From contig JAMORY010000013.1 of NCBI GenBank assembly GCA_027063305.1, positions 1 to 64,000 on the forward strand: 64,000 bases of DNA. Reading direction: 5' to 3'. Under the pieces are notes generated by a model. It saw only the letters and a program-made list of their open reading frames with translations, did no database searches and was not told the origin of the DNA. The first letter of the stretch is position 1. Every line of letters starts with the position of its first letter. Shown piece after piece: positions 29,860-38,670 of the stretch. Position numbers and translations under genes: made by a program. The DNA comes from Sulfurovum sp. Lineage in GTDB: Bacteria > Campylobacterota > Campylobacteria > Campylobacterales > Sulfurovaceae.

Positions 29860-30099
29860 CTACTGCTTGAACATTTGCTCCGCTTCTTTGGCTGCTGTGA
29901 TCCCTTTAAGGGTCAATGCCCCATCATTTAAGTAGGCTTCATCTTTAAGCTCTTTAAAGATCTGCTTCGCCTCTTTCATATTGAACATTCCCGTATCGAC
30001 AAGCATCACACGTACATCGTTCAGTGTCTCATCAGGCTTTTTTTTGTAGATACCCAGCAGGCTGACCTGTTTAAGTATCTCTTTGTCTTCTGCGTTCAC
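29860..30099 (-). CDS. Small winged-helix-like protein, paralog B
   Basis: MNAEDKEILKQVSLLGIYKK...AKEAEQMFKQ. Confidence 0.7.
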   Translation of the reverse strand: MNAEDKEILKQVSLLGIYKKKPDETLNDVRVMLVDTGMFNMKEAKQIFKELKDEAYLNDGALTLKGITAAKEAEQMFKQ

Positions 30100-30123
30100 T
30101 ACCTGTTTCCTCGTTATTTTTTC

Positions 30124-30151
30124 AAGGAGTGACCCACAAGGGTACCCCTAC
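30124..30151. repeat. Degenerate REP-like element
   Basis: AAGGAGTGACCCACAAGGGTACCCCTAC, sharing AAGG...CACAAGGG...CCCCTAC with the other copies. Confidence 0.5.
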
Positions 30152-30160
30152 AAATATATC

Positions 30161-31354
30161 TTAGTGAAGGTCCTCGTTGAGTTTCACTTCTCTTGTACTT
30201 CTGCGTGCGATGATCTCACCGGTCGTAGAGTTCTGGCGGTAGTGGATACCGTTGAGCCCTTGAAGCTCCTCACCTTTGAAGGTCGTCTTGTTCTCAAGCT
30301 TTGCATCCGGGTTTGCCGCTTTGATCTTCTCAAGCTCTTCAGGAGCGATCTTAATTTTGGTTCCCGCCAAGATGGTCACACCCGCATCAACGATACATCC
30401 ATCACCAAGTGGGAGTCCTGTGACTGAGTTGGCACCAAGAAGGGTGTTCTCGCCGATACTGATAGGATTCCCGTCCGTTCCGCTAAGTACACCGAGGATA
30501 CTCGCACCGCCACCGACATCCGAACCGCTTCCGACGATCGCAGAAGAGGAGATACGCCCTTCGACCATCACAGGTCCGAGTGTTCCGGCGTTGAAGTTGA
30601 TGTAGGAAGCTCCAGGCATCACCGTTGTTCCTGCTGCAAGCTGCGCACCCATACGTACTTTGGACGCATCAAGGATACGTGTATTGTCATCTGGGATGAT
30701 GTGCTGGAGGAATCTTGGGAACTTATCTACACTGTCAACTGCAGGGTATGTCCCGTTCATCTTCATCTCGATCTCGTTCTCTCTGAGGTAGTCAAGCTCA
30801 TACGGTGTATTTCCTACCCATGCGACGTTACTGAGAATTCCAAATGCACCATTGAGGTTCACTTTTCTCAGCTCCGCTTTTCTTTGAGAGAGTGCATAGA
30901 GTTTGATGTAGACTGCTTCCACGCTTTGAGGTGCCGCATCTTCAAAGAGGAATACGATACGGTAGTTCTTCCCGATATCTTCCATATTCGCCAATGTTTT
31001 GATCACCTGTACGTTCTTGTGTGCATCACCTGTCGCTTCTGCCGCATACGGTGCAAATGCCGCCATTGCATTTTGAACGAAGTTATCATTGATCGTTGCG
31101 ACAAACTCACTTCCTGAGAAGTCCACGTTGACCTTCGCTTCCTGCAACGCTCTAATGAAGACTGCCGCAGAACCGAAGTTCTCTTTCCAGTTAATGAGCC
31201 CGAAGCTTGCCTGAAGTACCTTCTCCGCATTCTTCTGTCCTCTGTCGACTCTTGCGATACCAAATGCCAAAGGTTCTCTGTAACCCTCTTGTGAAGTCGT
31301 CTGGGCGACCAGTTTTTTGAACTCTTCTGTTGATGTAAGCGTTTCAATTGCCAT
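30161..31354 (-). CDS. dapD: 2,3,4,5-tetrahydropyridine-2,6-dicarboxylate N-succinyltransferase (long form)
   Basis: Left-handed beta-helix region VRMGAQLAAGTTVMPGASYINFNAGTLGPVMVEGRIS. Confidence 0.9.
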   Translation of the reverse strand: MAIETLTSTEEFKKLVAQTTSQEGYREPLAFGIARVDRGQKNAEKVLQASFGLINWKENFGSAAVFIRALQEAKVNVDFSGSEFVATINDNFVQNAMAAFAPYAAEATGDAHKNVQVIKTLANMEDIGKNYRIVFLFEDAAPQSVEAVYIKLYALSQRKAELRKVNLNGAFGILSNVAWVGNTPYELDYLRENEIEMKMNGTYPAVDSVDKFPRFLQHIIPDDNTRILDASKVRMGAQLAAGTTVMPGASYINFNAGTLGPVMVEGRISSSAIVGSGSDVGGGASILGVLSGTDGNPISIGENTLLGANSVTGLPLGDGCIVDAGVTILAGTKIKIAPEELEKIKAANPDAKLENKTTFKGEELQGLNGIHYRQNSTTGEIIARRSTREVKLNEDLH

Positions 31355-31375
31355 AAAAACTCCTGTGTTTATTTA

Positions 31376-31457
31376 CGTCATGCTGAACTCGATTCAGCAT
31401 CCCCAAAAGGTTCACTGAACAAATTATAAGATCCTGAATCGAGTTTCAGGATGACGG
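31376..31457. repeat. Inverted pair of CGTCATSCTGAAACTCGATTCAGSATC palindromic repeats
   Basis: CGTCATGCTGAACTCGATTCAGCATC and, inverted, GATCCTGAATCGAGTTTCAGGATGACG. Confidence 0.8.
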
Positions 31458-31519
31458 TTCTTAATTTTTAATAACGAGGATTATACTCGGATTTATTTAA
31501 ATTAGTGTAAAATCCGCGC

Positions 31520-31678
31520 ATGAAACACTTACGAGGTCATACCAAGCGGTATTTTTCACTGGCGGTCATTGCAATGTACTCCACACTGCACAAACTCTGC
31601 CGTCTTGACAGCAACTACCAGTACCATAAACTTGCCTACTCTCCGCTGCCTCGTAAAACCGCACCCCCTTCCATATAA
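31520..31678 (+). CDS. Unannotated 52-aa micropeptide, copy 1 (upstream of btuB)
   Basis: MKHLRGHTKRYFSLAVIAMYSTLHKLCRLDSNYQYHKLAYSPLPRKTAPPSI*; paralog at 36212; divergence mostly synonymous or conservative. Confidence 0.72.
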   Translation: MKHLRGHTKRYFSLAVIAMYSTLHKLCRLDSNYQYHKLAYSPLPRKTAPPSI

Positions 31679-31782
31679 CCCGATACCCTAATTCTCGTTT
31701 CCTCGTACAACATAGGAACAAAAACATTCATTTGTCAGAGGATACTCGACCAACACATTTATATATTAAAGGAACTATATCT

Positions 31783-33645
31783 ATGAATAAAACGACTCTC
31801 AGCATTATTACGGCATCACTGCTGTTGGGACAGAGCGCATTTGCACAAGAAGATCTTGGAGAGATCACTGTTACCACAGCCTCACAGACAACACAGACAC
31901 TTGATGAAGTCACATCCAATGTCGATGTGATCACCGCACAGGATATTCAGGACAGAGGCTACACTACCGTAGCACAGGCGCTCAGTTCAGTTACGGGTAT
32001 CTCTTTTGTCAGTAACGGCGGCATTGGAAAAAGCACTTCAGTATTCGTTCGCGGGATGGACAGCAAACATGTGCTTGTACTCATTGACGGAGTACGCTAC
32101 AATGACCCGACCTCTTTGGGTGGCGCACCGTTTGCAGACCTGATGGTAGATGATATCGCACAGATCGAGATCGTCAAGGGGGCGCAGTCGGGCATTTGGG
32201 GAGCAGATGCCAGTGCCGGTGTGATCAATATCATTACCAAAAAAGCACAAAAAGGTACCCATGCCTCTGCACATCTTGAAGGAGGAAGTTTCGGTACATG
32301 GAAGTACGGTGCAACGGTTTCTACGGCAACAGAGAGCTACTATGCAAAGCTCAGCTACAACGTGGTCGATACGGACGGATTTACAACCGTTGCTCCTTAC
32401 GGTGAGGATATCGACAACTTCGAAGATGATGAGTATAAGAATGAAACACTGAACATTCAGGCAGGATACCACTTCAACGCAACCAACAAACTGGAACTCT
32501 TCTATACGCAGATCGATGGTGAAGGCGATGCTGATCCTTACGATATGAGCACATACTCCTTCAACCCCAACGGAGACTACAGACTGGAGAGTACCTACAA
32601 GTTCATGAAAGCCAACTTCAACCATATCGACAGCTTCAATGAACTCAATATCTATGCACAGCGTTCGGACTTCAGCCGTACCTACCCTGATGCGACATTC
32701 GGTCAACACTTTGACGGTACGGTCGATGAGTATGGTATCAACTCCAAGATCGGCTACAGAGAGAAAGATTTTGTACTTATCGGGATTGACCATAAGAACT
32801 ATGAGCATGAGAACAGCATTGACAAAGAGTATGACTCTACCGGCATTTTTGCAACCAACACCAACACATTTGAAGGTATTTTGGGTGGTACGACCATTCT
32901 TACCGAGTCTCTGCGCTTTGACAACTACAGTGATTTCGACAACAAAACTACCGGAAAGATCGGGCTGAAACACATTCATTCACACATCGAAGGGTTGACC
33001 ACCTCGTTCAACTACGGCACAGCCTACAATGTACCGACCATGTATAACCTTTACGATCCGTTTAGCGGTAACCCCGACCTCGATCCTGAAACAGTGGACA
33101 GTTTCGACATCACCATCGACTACAAAGGTTTTAAAGCAACCTACTTCAGCAACCGTATTGACGACATGATCGACTACGTCAGCAAATTCGATGCGGACGG
33201 AAACTGGGTCGGCGGAGGGTATGAGAATGTCTCCGGTACATCCAAGATCAACGGTTTGGAGCTGGCATATACGCAGGAGGTGTATGAGGGCGTGGTACTC
33301 AACACCAACTATACCCACCTTTTCAAAGCCGAAGATAATGACGGAAAAACACTTGCCAGACGTGCCAAAGACACTTTTAACATCGCCCTTGACTACTACG
33401 GCATTGAGAACCTGCACCTTGGTATGGATGCACAGTATATCGGGGAGCGTTACGACAGAGCAGACAAGCAGGGAGAGCAGACCGGAAAGTACACTGTCTT
33501 TAACATGACTGCCGACTATCAGATCACCGATAACGTTCAGGTTTATGGTAAAATCGAGAATCTCGGTGACAAATACTACCAGAGTGTTTATGGCTATGCA
33601 ACCAGTCCAAGAGCATTCTACATCGGTGTAAGAGGGAAAATCTAA
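31783..33645 (+). CDS. btuB: TonB-dependent receptor, BtuB-like
   Basis: Signal peptide MNKTTLSIITASLLLGQSAFA; plug domain GIGKSTSVFVRGMDSKHVLVLIDGVRYND; C-terminal beta-barrel; followed by B12 ABC transporter genes. Confidence 0.88.
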   Translation: MNKTTLSIITASLLLGQSAFAQEDLGEITVTTASQTTQTLDEVTSNVDVITAQDIQDRGYTTVAQALSSVTGISFVSNGGIGKSTSVFVRGMDSKHVLVLIDGVRYNDPTSLGGAPFADLMVDDIAQIEIVKGAQSGIWGADASAGVINIITKKAQKGTHASAHLEGGSFGTWKYGATVSTATESYYAKLSYNVVDTDGFTTVAPYGEDIDNFEDDEYKNETLNIQAGYHFNATNKLELFYTQIDGEGDADPYDMSTYSFNPNGDYRLESTYKFMKANFNHIDSFNELNIYAQRSDFSRTYPDATFGQHFDGTVDEYGINSKIGYREKDFVLIGIDHKNYEHENSIDKEYDSTGIFATNTNTFEGILGGTTILTESLRFDNYSDFDNKTTGKIGLKHIHSHIEGLTTSFNYGTAYNVPTMYNLYDPFSGNPDLDPETVDSFDITIDYKGFKATYFSNRIDDMIDYVSKFDADGNWVGGGYENVSGTSKINGLELAYTQEVYEGVVLNTNYTHLFKAEDNDGKTLARRAKDTFNIALDYYGIENLHLGMDAQYIGERYDRADKQGEQTGKYTVFNMTADYQITDNVQVYGKIENLGDKYYQSVYGYATSPRAFYIGVRGKI

Positions 33646-33669
33646 AAAGTGTTCAGCGTTTAGAAAACA

Positions 33670-33691
33670 GGAATCGGGACTTCAGTCCCGC
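33670..33691. repeat. Hairpin repeat GGAATCGGGACTTCAGTCCCGC between btuB and btuF
   Basis: Perfect CGGGAC-TTCA-GTCCCG hairpin; same family as 28005-28051. Confidence 0.65.
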
Positions 33692-33711
33692 TTTAACCAA
33701 GAGAGAAATAT

Positions 33712-34536
33712 ATGAAACAATTACTCCATTTTATTGTACTGTTTGTTTTTCTCAATGCTTCCGAACGCATCGTCACCCTCTCCCCTGCCATCAATGAAAT
33801 AGTCTATGCCCTTGGTGCGGGTGATCAAGTGGTAGGGAACACCACCTACTCTCTCTACCCTGAAGCTTCCAAAAAAGTCACCAAAGTAGGCGGCTACTTC
33901 TCTCCGAACTTGGAGAAAATACTCTCATTAAACCCTACCCTTATCATCATGCAACCTAATAACCGTAAACTGGCAAGACAACTTGAAAAACTGCATATCA
34001 AAACAGAGATCGTCGCCATCGACAGGCTTGAACATATTGAACACGCCATTGTGAAACTAGGAAAGGTATTGCATCAAGAGCCAAAAGCACAAGAGATCGT
34101 CAGCCAAATTGAAAAGGCGCTTCAAGACCTTAAAGGCATTGTCTCCAACAAAAAGATCCTCATTGTCTTTGGACATAACACCAAGATAGCAAGTAACATC
34201 TTTGTCGCAGGGCAGAACCTCTACTTTGATGACATCATCAACGCTTCGGGCAATACCAATGCCCTGCACTCTACCCGCAAAGGGCAGCCGGTACTCAACC
34301 GTGAGAACATCATTGCGCTCAACCCTGACATTGTCATTCTTTTGGCACACTCCATGAAAGAGCGAGGGCTAACCAAGCAAGACCTCATCGACCCGTGGCT
34401 GGAGCTGCCCATTAACGCAGCCAAACAGAAAAACATCTACATCATTGACAAAGTGTACTCCGGCATCCCAAGTGACCGGCTGGTACTCTTTTTGAATGAC
34501 ATGAAAGCGATCCTCCATGCCGTTAACGATAAATAA
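33712..34536 (+). CDS. btuF: Cobalamin ABC transporter substrate-binding protein
   Basis: RIVTLSPAINEIVYALGAGDQVVGNTTYSLYPEA. Confidence 0.85.
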   Translation: MKQLLHFIVLFVFLNASERIVTLSPAINEIVYALGAGDQVVGNTTYSLYPEASKKVTKVGGYFSPNLEKILSLNPTLIIMQPNNRKLARQLEKLHIKTEIVAIDRLEHIEHAIVKLGKVLHQEPKAQEIVSQIEKALQDLKGIVSNKKILIVFGHNTKIASNIFVAGQNLYFDDIINASGNTNALHSTRKGQPVLNRENIIALNPDIVILLAHSMKERGLTKQDLIDPWLELPINAAKQKNIYIIDKVYSGIPSDRLVLFLNDMKAILHAVNDK

Positions 34537-35215
34537 CTACGCTGACGGCATCCTGCACGGTGTCAGTTTTGAAGTACAAAGAGGAGAGAACCTCATCATC
34601 CTCGGTGCCAACGGTGTGGGCAAGACCACACTGGCAAAGGTACTTTGCGGACTTCTGCCAAGCGATGCGGTGAACATTGGTGGCATGATCCCTTCCCAAA
34701 CCTACTCAGAGGAGCGAGCCAAACGCATCAACTATATCCCTGCCAAGATGGAAGTCTTTGATAGCTATTTGAGCGTAGCGGAGTTTTTGTCACTGAGTCA
34801 TTTCAACCAAACAATAAGCATCGACGAAGCACTCTCGAAGCTAAATATTTTACACCTTAAGACACATTCCTGTCAAACACTCAGCTCGGGAGAATCACAA
34901 CTGGTATTGACGGCTTCAGCATTACTTCACAGTGCTGTCTATACCCTCTTTGACGAGCCCACCGCAAACCTCGACCCCACCCGCATGAAGATGCTTTTTG
35001 AATTGCTCAAGAACGATACCACACTACCAAGCAAGATCATCATTACCCACAATCTCGATCTTGCCTACCGCCTGGGGTTTGATGTGCTTTACCTCAAAGA
35101 GGGACGGGTAGCCTTTCATGGCAGCAGCGAAGCGTTTTTTGATCAGACACATCTGGATGCGCTCTATGGCAGCAGCGTACAGAAGGTCAATAACCATGTG
35201 GTGGTGGCATTATGA
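34517..35215 (+). CDS. btuD: ABC transporter ATP-binding protein (B12 uptake)
   Basis: ILGANGVGKTTLAKVLCG; LSSGESQLVLTASAL; TLFDEPTANLDP. Confidence 0.85.
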   Translation: MPLTINNYADGILHGVSFEVQRGENLIILGANGVGKTTLAKVLCGLLPSDAVNIGGMIPSQTYSEERAKRINYIPAKMEVFDSYLSVAEFLSLSHFNQTISIDEALSKLNILHLKTHSCQTLSSGESQLVLTASALLHSAVYTLFDEPTANLDPTRMKMLFELLKNDTTLPSKIIITHNLDLAYRLGFDVLYLKEGRVAFHGSSEAFFDQTHLDALYGSSVQKVNNHVVVAL

Positions 35216-36150
35216 AAAAGCTGCTCCTGCTTACTTCCCTCCTGCTTTTGGCAGCCGCCCCCTTCTTCGGACAGATCGACCTGCCTTTGGACAAACTCCT
35301 GCAAAGCGGAACGATGGAGCATCAGGTCTTTTTTGAACTCCGGCTGCCCCGTGTGCTGTTGGCATTTTTGGTCGGTGGCATCCTCTCTCTGGGCGGGCTG
35401 GTCTTTCAAGTGGTGTTCCGAAATCCTATGAGCACCCCGTTTACCCTCGGTGTGGCAAGCGGGGCTACCCTCTTTACCGCCATTGCCATCATCGCAGGGT
35501 TCAGTACTTTTAGTCCTCTCTTTGCATTCCTTGGGGCTATGCTCACAGTCATTGTACTCTTTGCCATTGCCGCACGTTTTCAAAATTATGATCCTACGGC
35601 ACTCTTGCTGGTAGGGATCGCCCTGAGCTTCTTCTACTCCGCCGCCCTTATGGTGGCGTTCTACCTCTCCACCCTTCAAGAGAGCTATGAGATCATGCGA
35701 TTTACCATGGGGAGTCTCGATGTGGTTGGCTTTAACAACATCTGGCTGCTGGGCATGGTCTCTGGGCTGCTGCTTGGACTTGTTTACCACTACCGCAAAG
35801 CCTTTCAAGCCCTGCTTACATCCTACGAGTTCGCCTTTTTGCAAGGTATCCACGTCAAAAAGCTCAGTTACACCCTGCTTTTTGGCGTCTCGGTAGCCGT
35901 AGGGGTGGCTGTGAGCATGACTGGCCCCATCGGCTTTGTAGGACTCATCATCCCCCACATCCTCAAAACCCTCTACCGTGTCAGTGCGGACAAACTGCTG
36001 TGGCAGAGCTTTTTTTACGGCGGCATATTCCTCGTACTTAGCGACCTCATCGCTCGTAATCTCGGGGAGAGTGATCTGCCCATAGGTGTGGTCACTTCTT
36101 TTGTGGGTGCGCCGTTTTTTATCTATCTGTTATTGCAAAGAAAATCATAA
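35212..36150 (+). CDS. btuC: FecCD-family permease (B12 uptake)
   Basis: LRLPRVLLAFLVGGILSLGGLVFQVVFRNPMSTPFTLGVASGA. Confidence 0.9.
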   Translation: MKKLLLLTSLLLLAAAPFFGQIDLPLDKLLQSGTMEHQVFFELRLPRVLLAFLVGGILSLGGLVFQVVFRNPMSTPFTLGVASGATLFTAIAIIAGFSTFSPLFAFLGAMLTVIVLFAIAARFQNYDPTALLLVGIALSFFYSAALMVAFYLSTLQESYEIMRFTMGSLDVVGFNNIWLLGMVSGLLLGLVYHYRKAFQALLTSYEFAFLQGIHVKKLSYTLLFGVSVAVGVAVSMTGPIGFVGLIIPHILKTLYRVSADKLLWQSFFYGGIFLVLSDLIARNLGESDLPIGVVTSFVGAPFFIYLLLQRKS

Positions 36151-36211
36151 TTTATAATAAGAATTCTTCTACATCAGGGCTGTTTGAGCTTTCCTTGGGT
36201 AAAATCCGCGC

Positions 36212-36373
36212 ATGAAACACTTACGAGGTCATACCAAGCGGTATTTTTCACTGGCGATCATTGCAATGTACTCCACGCTACACAAACTCTGCCGTCTTGA
36301 TATCAACTACAAATACCATAAGCTTCCCTACTCACCTCTCCCACAGAAGACAGCACCCCCTCTTTGTGACTAA
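36212..36373 (+). CDS. Unannotated 53-aa micropeptide, copy 2 (upstream of cbiM)
   Basis: MKHLRGHTKRYFSLAIIAMYSTLHKLCRLDINYKYHKLPYSPLPQKTAPPLCD*; 5' flank TAAAATCCGCGC identical to copy 1. Confidence 0.72.
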   Translation: MKHLRGHTKRYFSLAIIAMYSTLHKLCRLDINYKYHKLPYSPLPQKTAPPLCD

Positions 36374-36398
36374 TATCAATAAAATCTAAGTATAGTAT

Positions 36399-36454
36399 GG
36401 TTATATAGTCTCATATAACCTTTGAAAACCGGTGTGTATTTTTAAATAAACACA
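36399..36454. promoter_or_regulatory. Two palindromes upstream of cbiM
   Basis: GGTTATAT-AGTCTC-ATATAACC (36399-36420) and imperfect TGTGTATTTTTAAATAAACACA (36433-36454). Confidence 0.5.
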
Positions 36455-36497
36455 AATCATAAACATAATTAGAACTTATGACTTAAGGAGTCACAAA

Positions 36498-37178
36498 ATG
36501 CATATTGAAGCGGGTGTGGTACAAGGTGCCAAAATGATATTAGGATACGCAACGGCGGCAGGAACCGTTGCTATGGGTGCCAAGTTGGCATGGGAGAACA
36601 TTAAAGAGTACGGACTTGTCTCTTTTCTTTTAAAGACACTGATCGCTACGGTTATTGTCTTTAGCTGTTTTGAAGTACTGCCGCACTACCCTGTCGGGGT
36701 GAGTGAAGTGCATCTTATTTTGGGGACGACCATCTTCTTGATGTTCGGTGCGGGGCCTGCAATGGTCGCTTTGGCACTGGGGCTTCTTATTCAAGGGGTC
36801 TTCTTCGCACCATTCGACCTTCCGCAGTACGGGATCAACGTTACAACACTTCTTGCCAGTATGCTCCTGTTGAACATGGCGGCAAAACGTATCATCCCTC
36901 AGAATATCGCCTACAAGGACATCACCTATACACAGATGCTCAAAATGTCCGTGATCTGGGAAGGAAGCATCGTAACATGGGTTGCTTTCTGGGCGTTCTA
37001 CGGGCAAGGGTTCAGTGCAGAGAACATTCAGAACGTCTTGAGCTTTGGCGGGTCATATATGCTTGTGATCATTATCGAGCCGCTTATCGACCTTGCCGTA
37101 CTCGCAGCGGTCAAAGCGTTCAACTCGGGTAAATGCAACCTCTTGCTTGACAAGCGTGTGAACAACTGTAAAGCCTAA
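36498..37178 (+). CDS. cbiM: CbiM-like energy-coupling-factor cobalt transporter component
   Basis: MHIEAGVVQGAK start; multi-TM; first gene of the cbi operon. Confidence 0.75.
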   Translation: MHIEAGVVQGAKMILGYATAAGTVAMGAKLAWENIKEYGLVSFLLKTLIATVIVFSCFEVLPHYPVGVSEVHLILGTTIFLMFGAGPAMVALALGLLIQGVFFAPFDLPQYGINVTTLLASMLLLNMAAKRIIPQNIAYKDITYTQMLKMSVIWEGSIVTWVAFWAFYGQGFSAENIQNVLSFGGSYMLVIIIEPLIDLAVLAAVKAFNSGKCNLLLDKRVNNCKA

Positions 37179-37181
37179 CAG

Positions 37182-38000
37182 ATGAAACGCTACCGTCACC
37201 ACAACAAAGACAAAGCGATCGTTCTTGCCTGTTTCGGCTCGGTAATCGAACAGCAAATGTACCTCGACCTCAAAGCCGAGGTCGAATCGCGTTTCGAGGG
37301 GATCGATGTATTTCTCTCCTTCTCCTCAAGAATGGTACTCAAAGACCTGCATCGACGCGGCATGGCATACAAGAACCTGACACAGACCCTTGCCGATGTC
37401 GATATGCTCGGATACCGTCATATCGTCGTCGCTTCAATCAACCTCTTCCCGACCGATGAGCATGAGCTTCTCATACGTACGGTCAAAGGGTTCAAGATGT
37501 TCTCGCTTGCCAATCTCCGCTACACCAAAGCGATCATCAACAAGACCAAAGAGAGCTCGCTTGCGCTCAAAGCACTCGATGAGGCTATCACACAACCCAA
37601 TCAGGCGAACCTCTATGTCATCCACGGTGTGCCGGTACTTGACCTTCCGGGACTTCACTCAGTCAGCTACACAGAGCAGTTCTTGCGTATGATAGGCAAA
37701 TACAACTATACCTGTTCTTTAGAGGGGGCATTCCCCTACTATTCCATCAAAGAATCCCTTATCACACAGATGAAGGCTGACGGTATCACTGCGGTGCAGA
37801 TCGTTCCGATGCTGCTGGTAAGCGGGAACCACTACCGTAAAGATATGGTTGAGATCACAGAGGAGCTCTCAGAACACTTTGAGGCGAAGATCGTCCCTTC
37901 ACAAAGCCGCTCCGAACGCTTTAACCTCATTGAGCTTGAAGATATCAGAGCGATCATCATGCAGAATATTCAAGAAGAGATCACCAAACTTGGATGCTAA
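37182..38000 (+). CDS. cbiK: Sirohydrochlorin cobaltochelatase CbiK
   Basis: AIVLACFGSVIEQQ..., two-domain CbiK-like chelatase in a cbi operon. Confidence 0.82.
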   Translation: MKRYRHHNKDKAIVLACFGSVIEQQMYLDLKAEVESRFEGIDVFLSFSSRMVLKDLHRRGMAYKNLTQTLADVDMLGYRHIVVASINLFPTDEHELLIRTVKGFKMFSLANLRYTKAIINKTKESSLALKALDEAITQPNQANLYVIHGVPVLDLPGLHSVSYTEQFLRMIGKYNYTCSLEGAFPYYSIKESLITQMKADGITAVQIVPMLLVSGNHYRKDMVEITEELSEHFEAKIVPSQSRSERFNLIELEDIRAIIMQNIQEEITKLGC

Positions 38001-38670
38001 ACGACTCTATATGGTCTCACTCGGTCCAGGAGACAGTGAGCTTGTAACCATCAAAGCACTAAAAGCACTCCAAGGGTGTGATGCGATCTGCATACCGACA
38101 AAGAGCGAGGATAGAAGTTTCCACCGTTCTTTAACGCACAAGATCGTTCAAGAGCTGATGAAGGCACACAATTTTAACAAGCCGCTTATTCCAGTCTATA
38201 CACCGATGCACTTTAAAAAAGAGGATTGGCAGTCACAGGTCGATGTGATCTATAGCAACTTTGAGCGTTATAACACTCTCTGCTTCGTAACACTGGGAGA
38301 CAGTGCCGTCTATAGTACCGTCTACTATCTGCTGGAGCTGATCAAGAGCCAACATCCCAAGCTCTACGAACGCTCGGAAGTCATTGCGGGAGTCACCTCT
38401 TTTTCACAAGCTTCCGCACTGGTTAAGAAGCCCCTTTGTATCGGGGACAGCCGCTTCGAGATCGTACCGCTTCTGGACAAGGAAGTACCTACCACCACGG
38501 TCTATATGCGTCCGAAGATCGGGCTTGATACACAGCACATCACCCAACATGGTGAGCTTTACAGCTTTGAGAACATCAACTATGCGGGAGAGACCATCAC
38601 CCCGCACAAGATCCCGCGGGTCAAACGATACATGACCCTCTTTATCGATTTTTTCAAACAGGAGTCCTAA
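37990..38670 (+). CDS. cbiL: Precorrin-2 / cobalt-factor II C20-methyltransferase
   Basis: RLYMVSLGPGDSELVTIKALKAL; TTG 37990 or ATG 38011 start. Confidence 0.9.
   Translation: MDAKRLYMVSLGPGDSELVTIKALKALQGCDAICIPTKSEDRSFHRSLTHKIVQELMKAHNFNKPLIPVYTPMHFKKEDWQSQVDVIYSNFERYNTLCFVTLGDSAVYSTVYYLLELIKSQHPKLYERSEVIAGVTSFSQASALVKKPLCIGDSRFEIVPLLDKEVPTTTVYMRPKIGLDTQHITQHGELYSFENINYAGETITPHKIPRVKRYMTLFIDFFKQES

Noticed and set aside
31679-31782. Cobalamin riboswitch before btuB
   Set aside because: I could not recognise the B12-box or conserved core by eye; an Infernal RF00174 scan would be decisive.
32038-32979. 313-aa minus-strand ORF antisense to btuB
   Set aside because: Antisense of a well-supported TonB receptor gene; low-complexity V/I/C-rich translation typical of shadow ORFs.
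35164-35958. 264-aa minus ORF antisense to btuC
   Set aside because: Shadow ORF of a hydrophobic permease; composition (H/K/Q/E-rich) is the antisense of TM helices.
36630-37007. 125-aa minus ORF antisense to cbiM
   Set aside because: Shadow ORF; no promoter or RBS evidence and no recognised domain.
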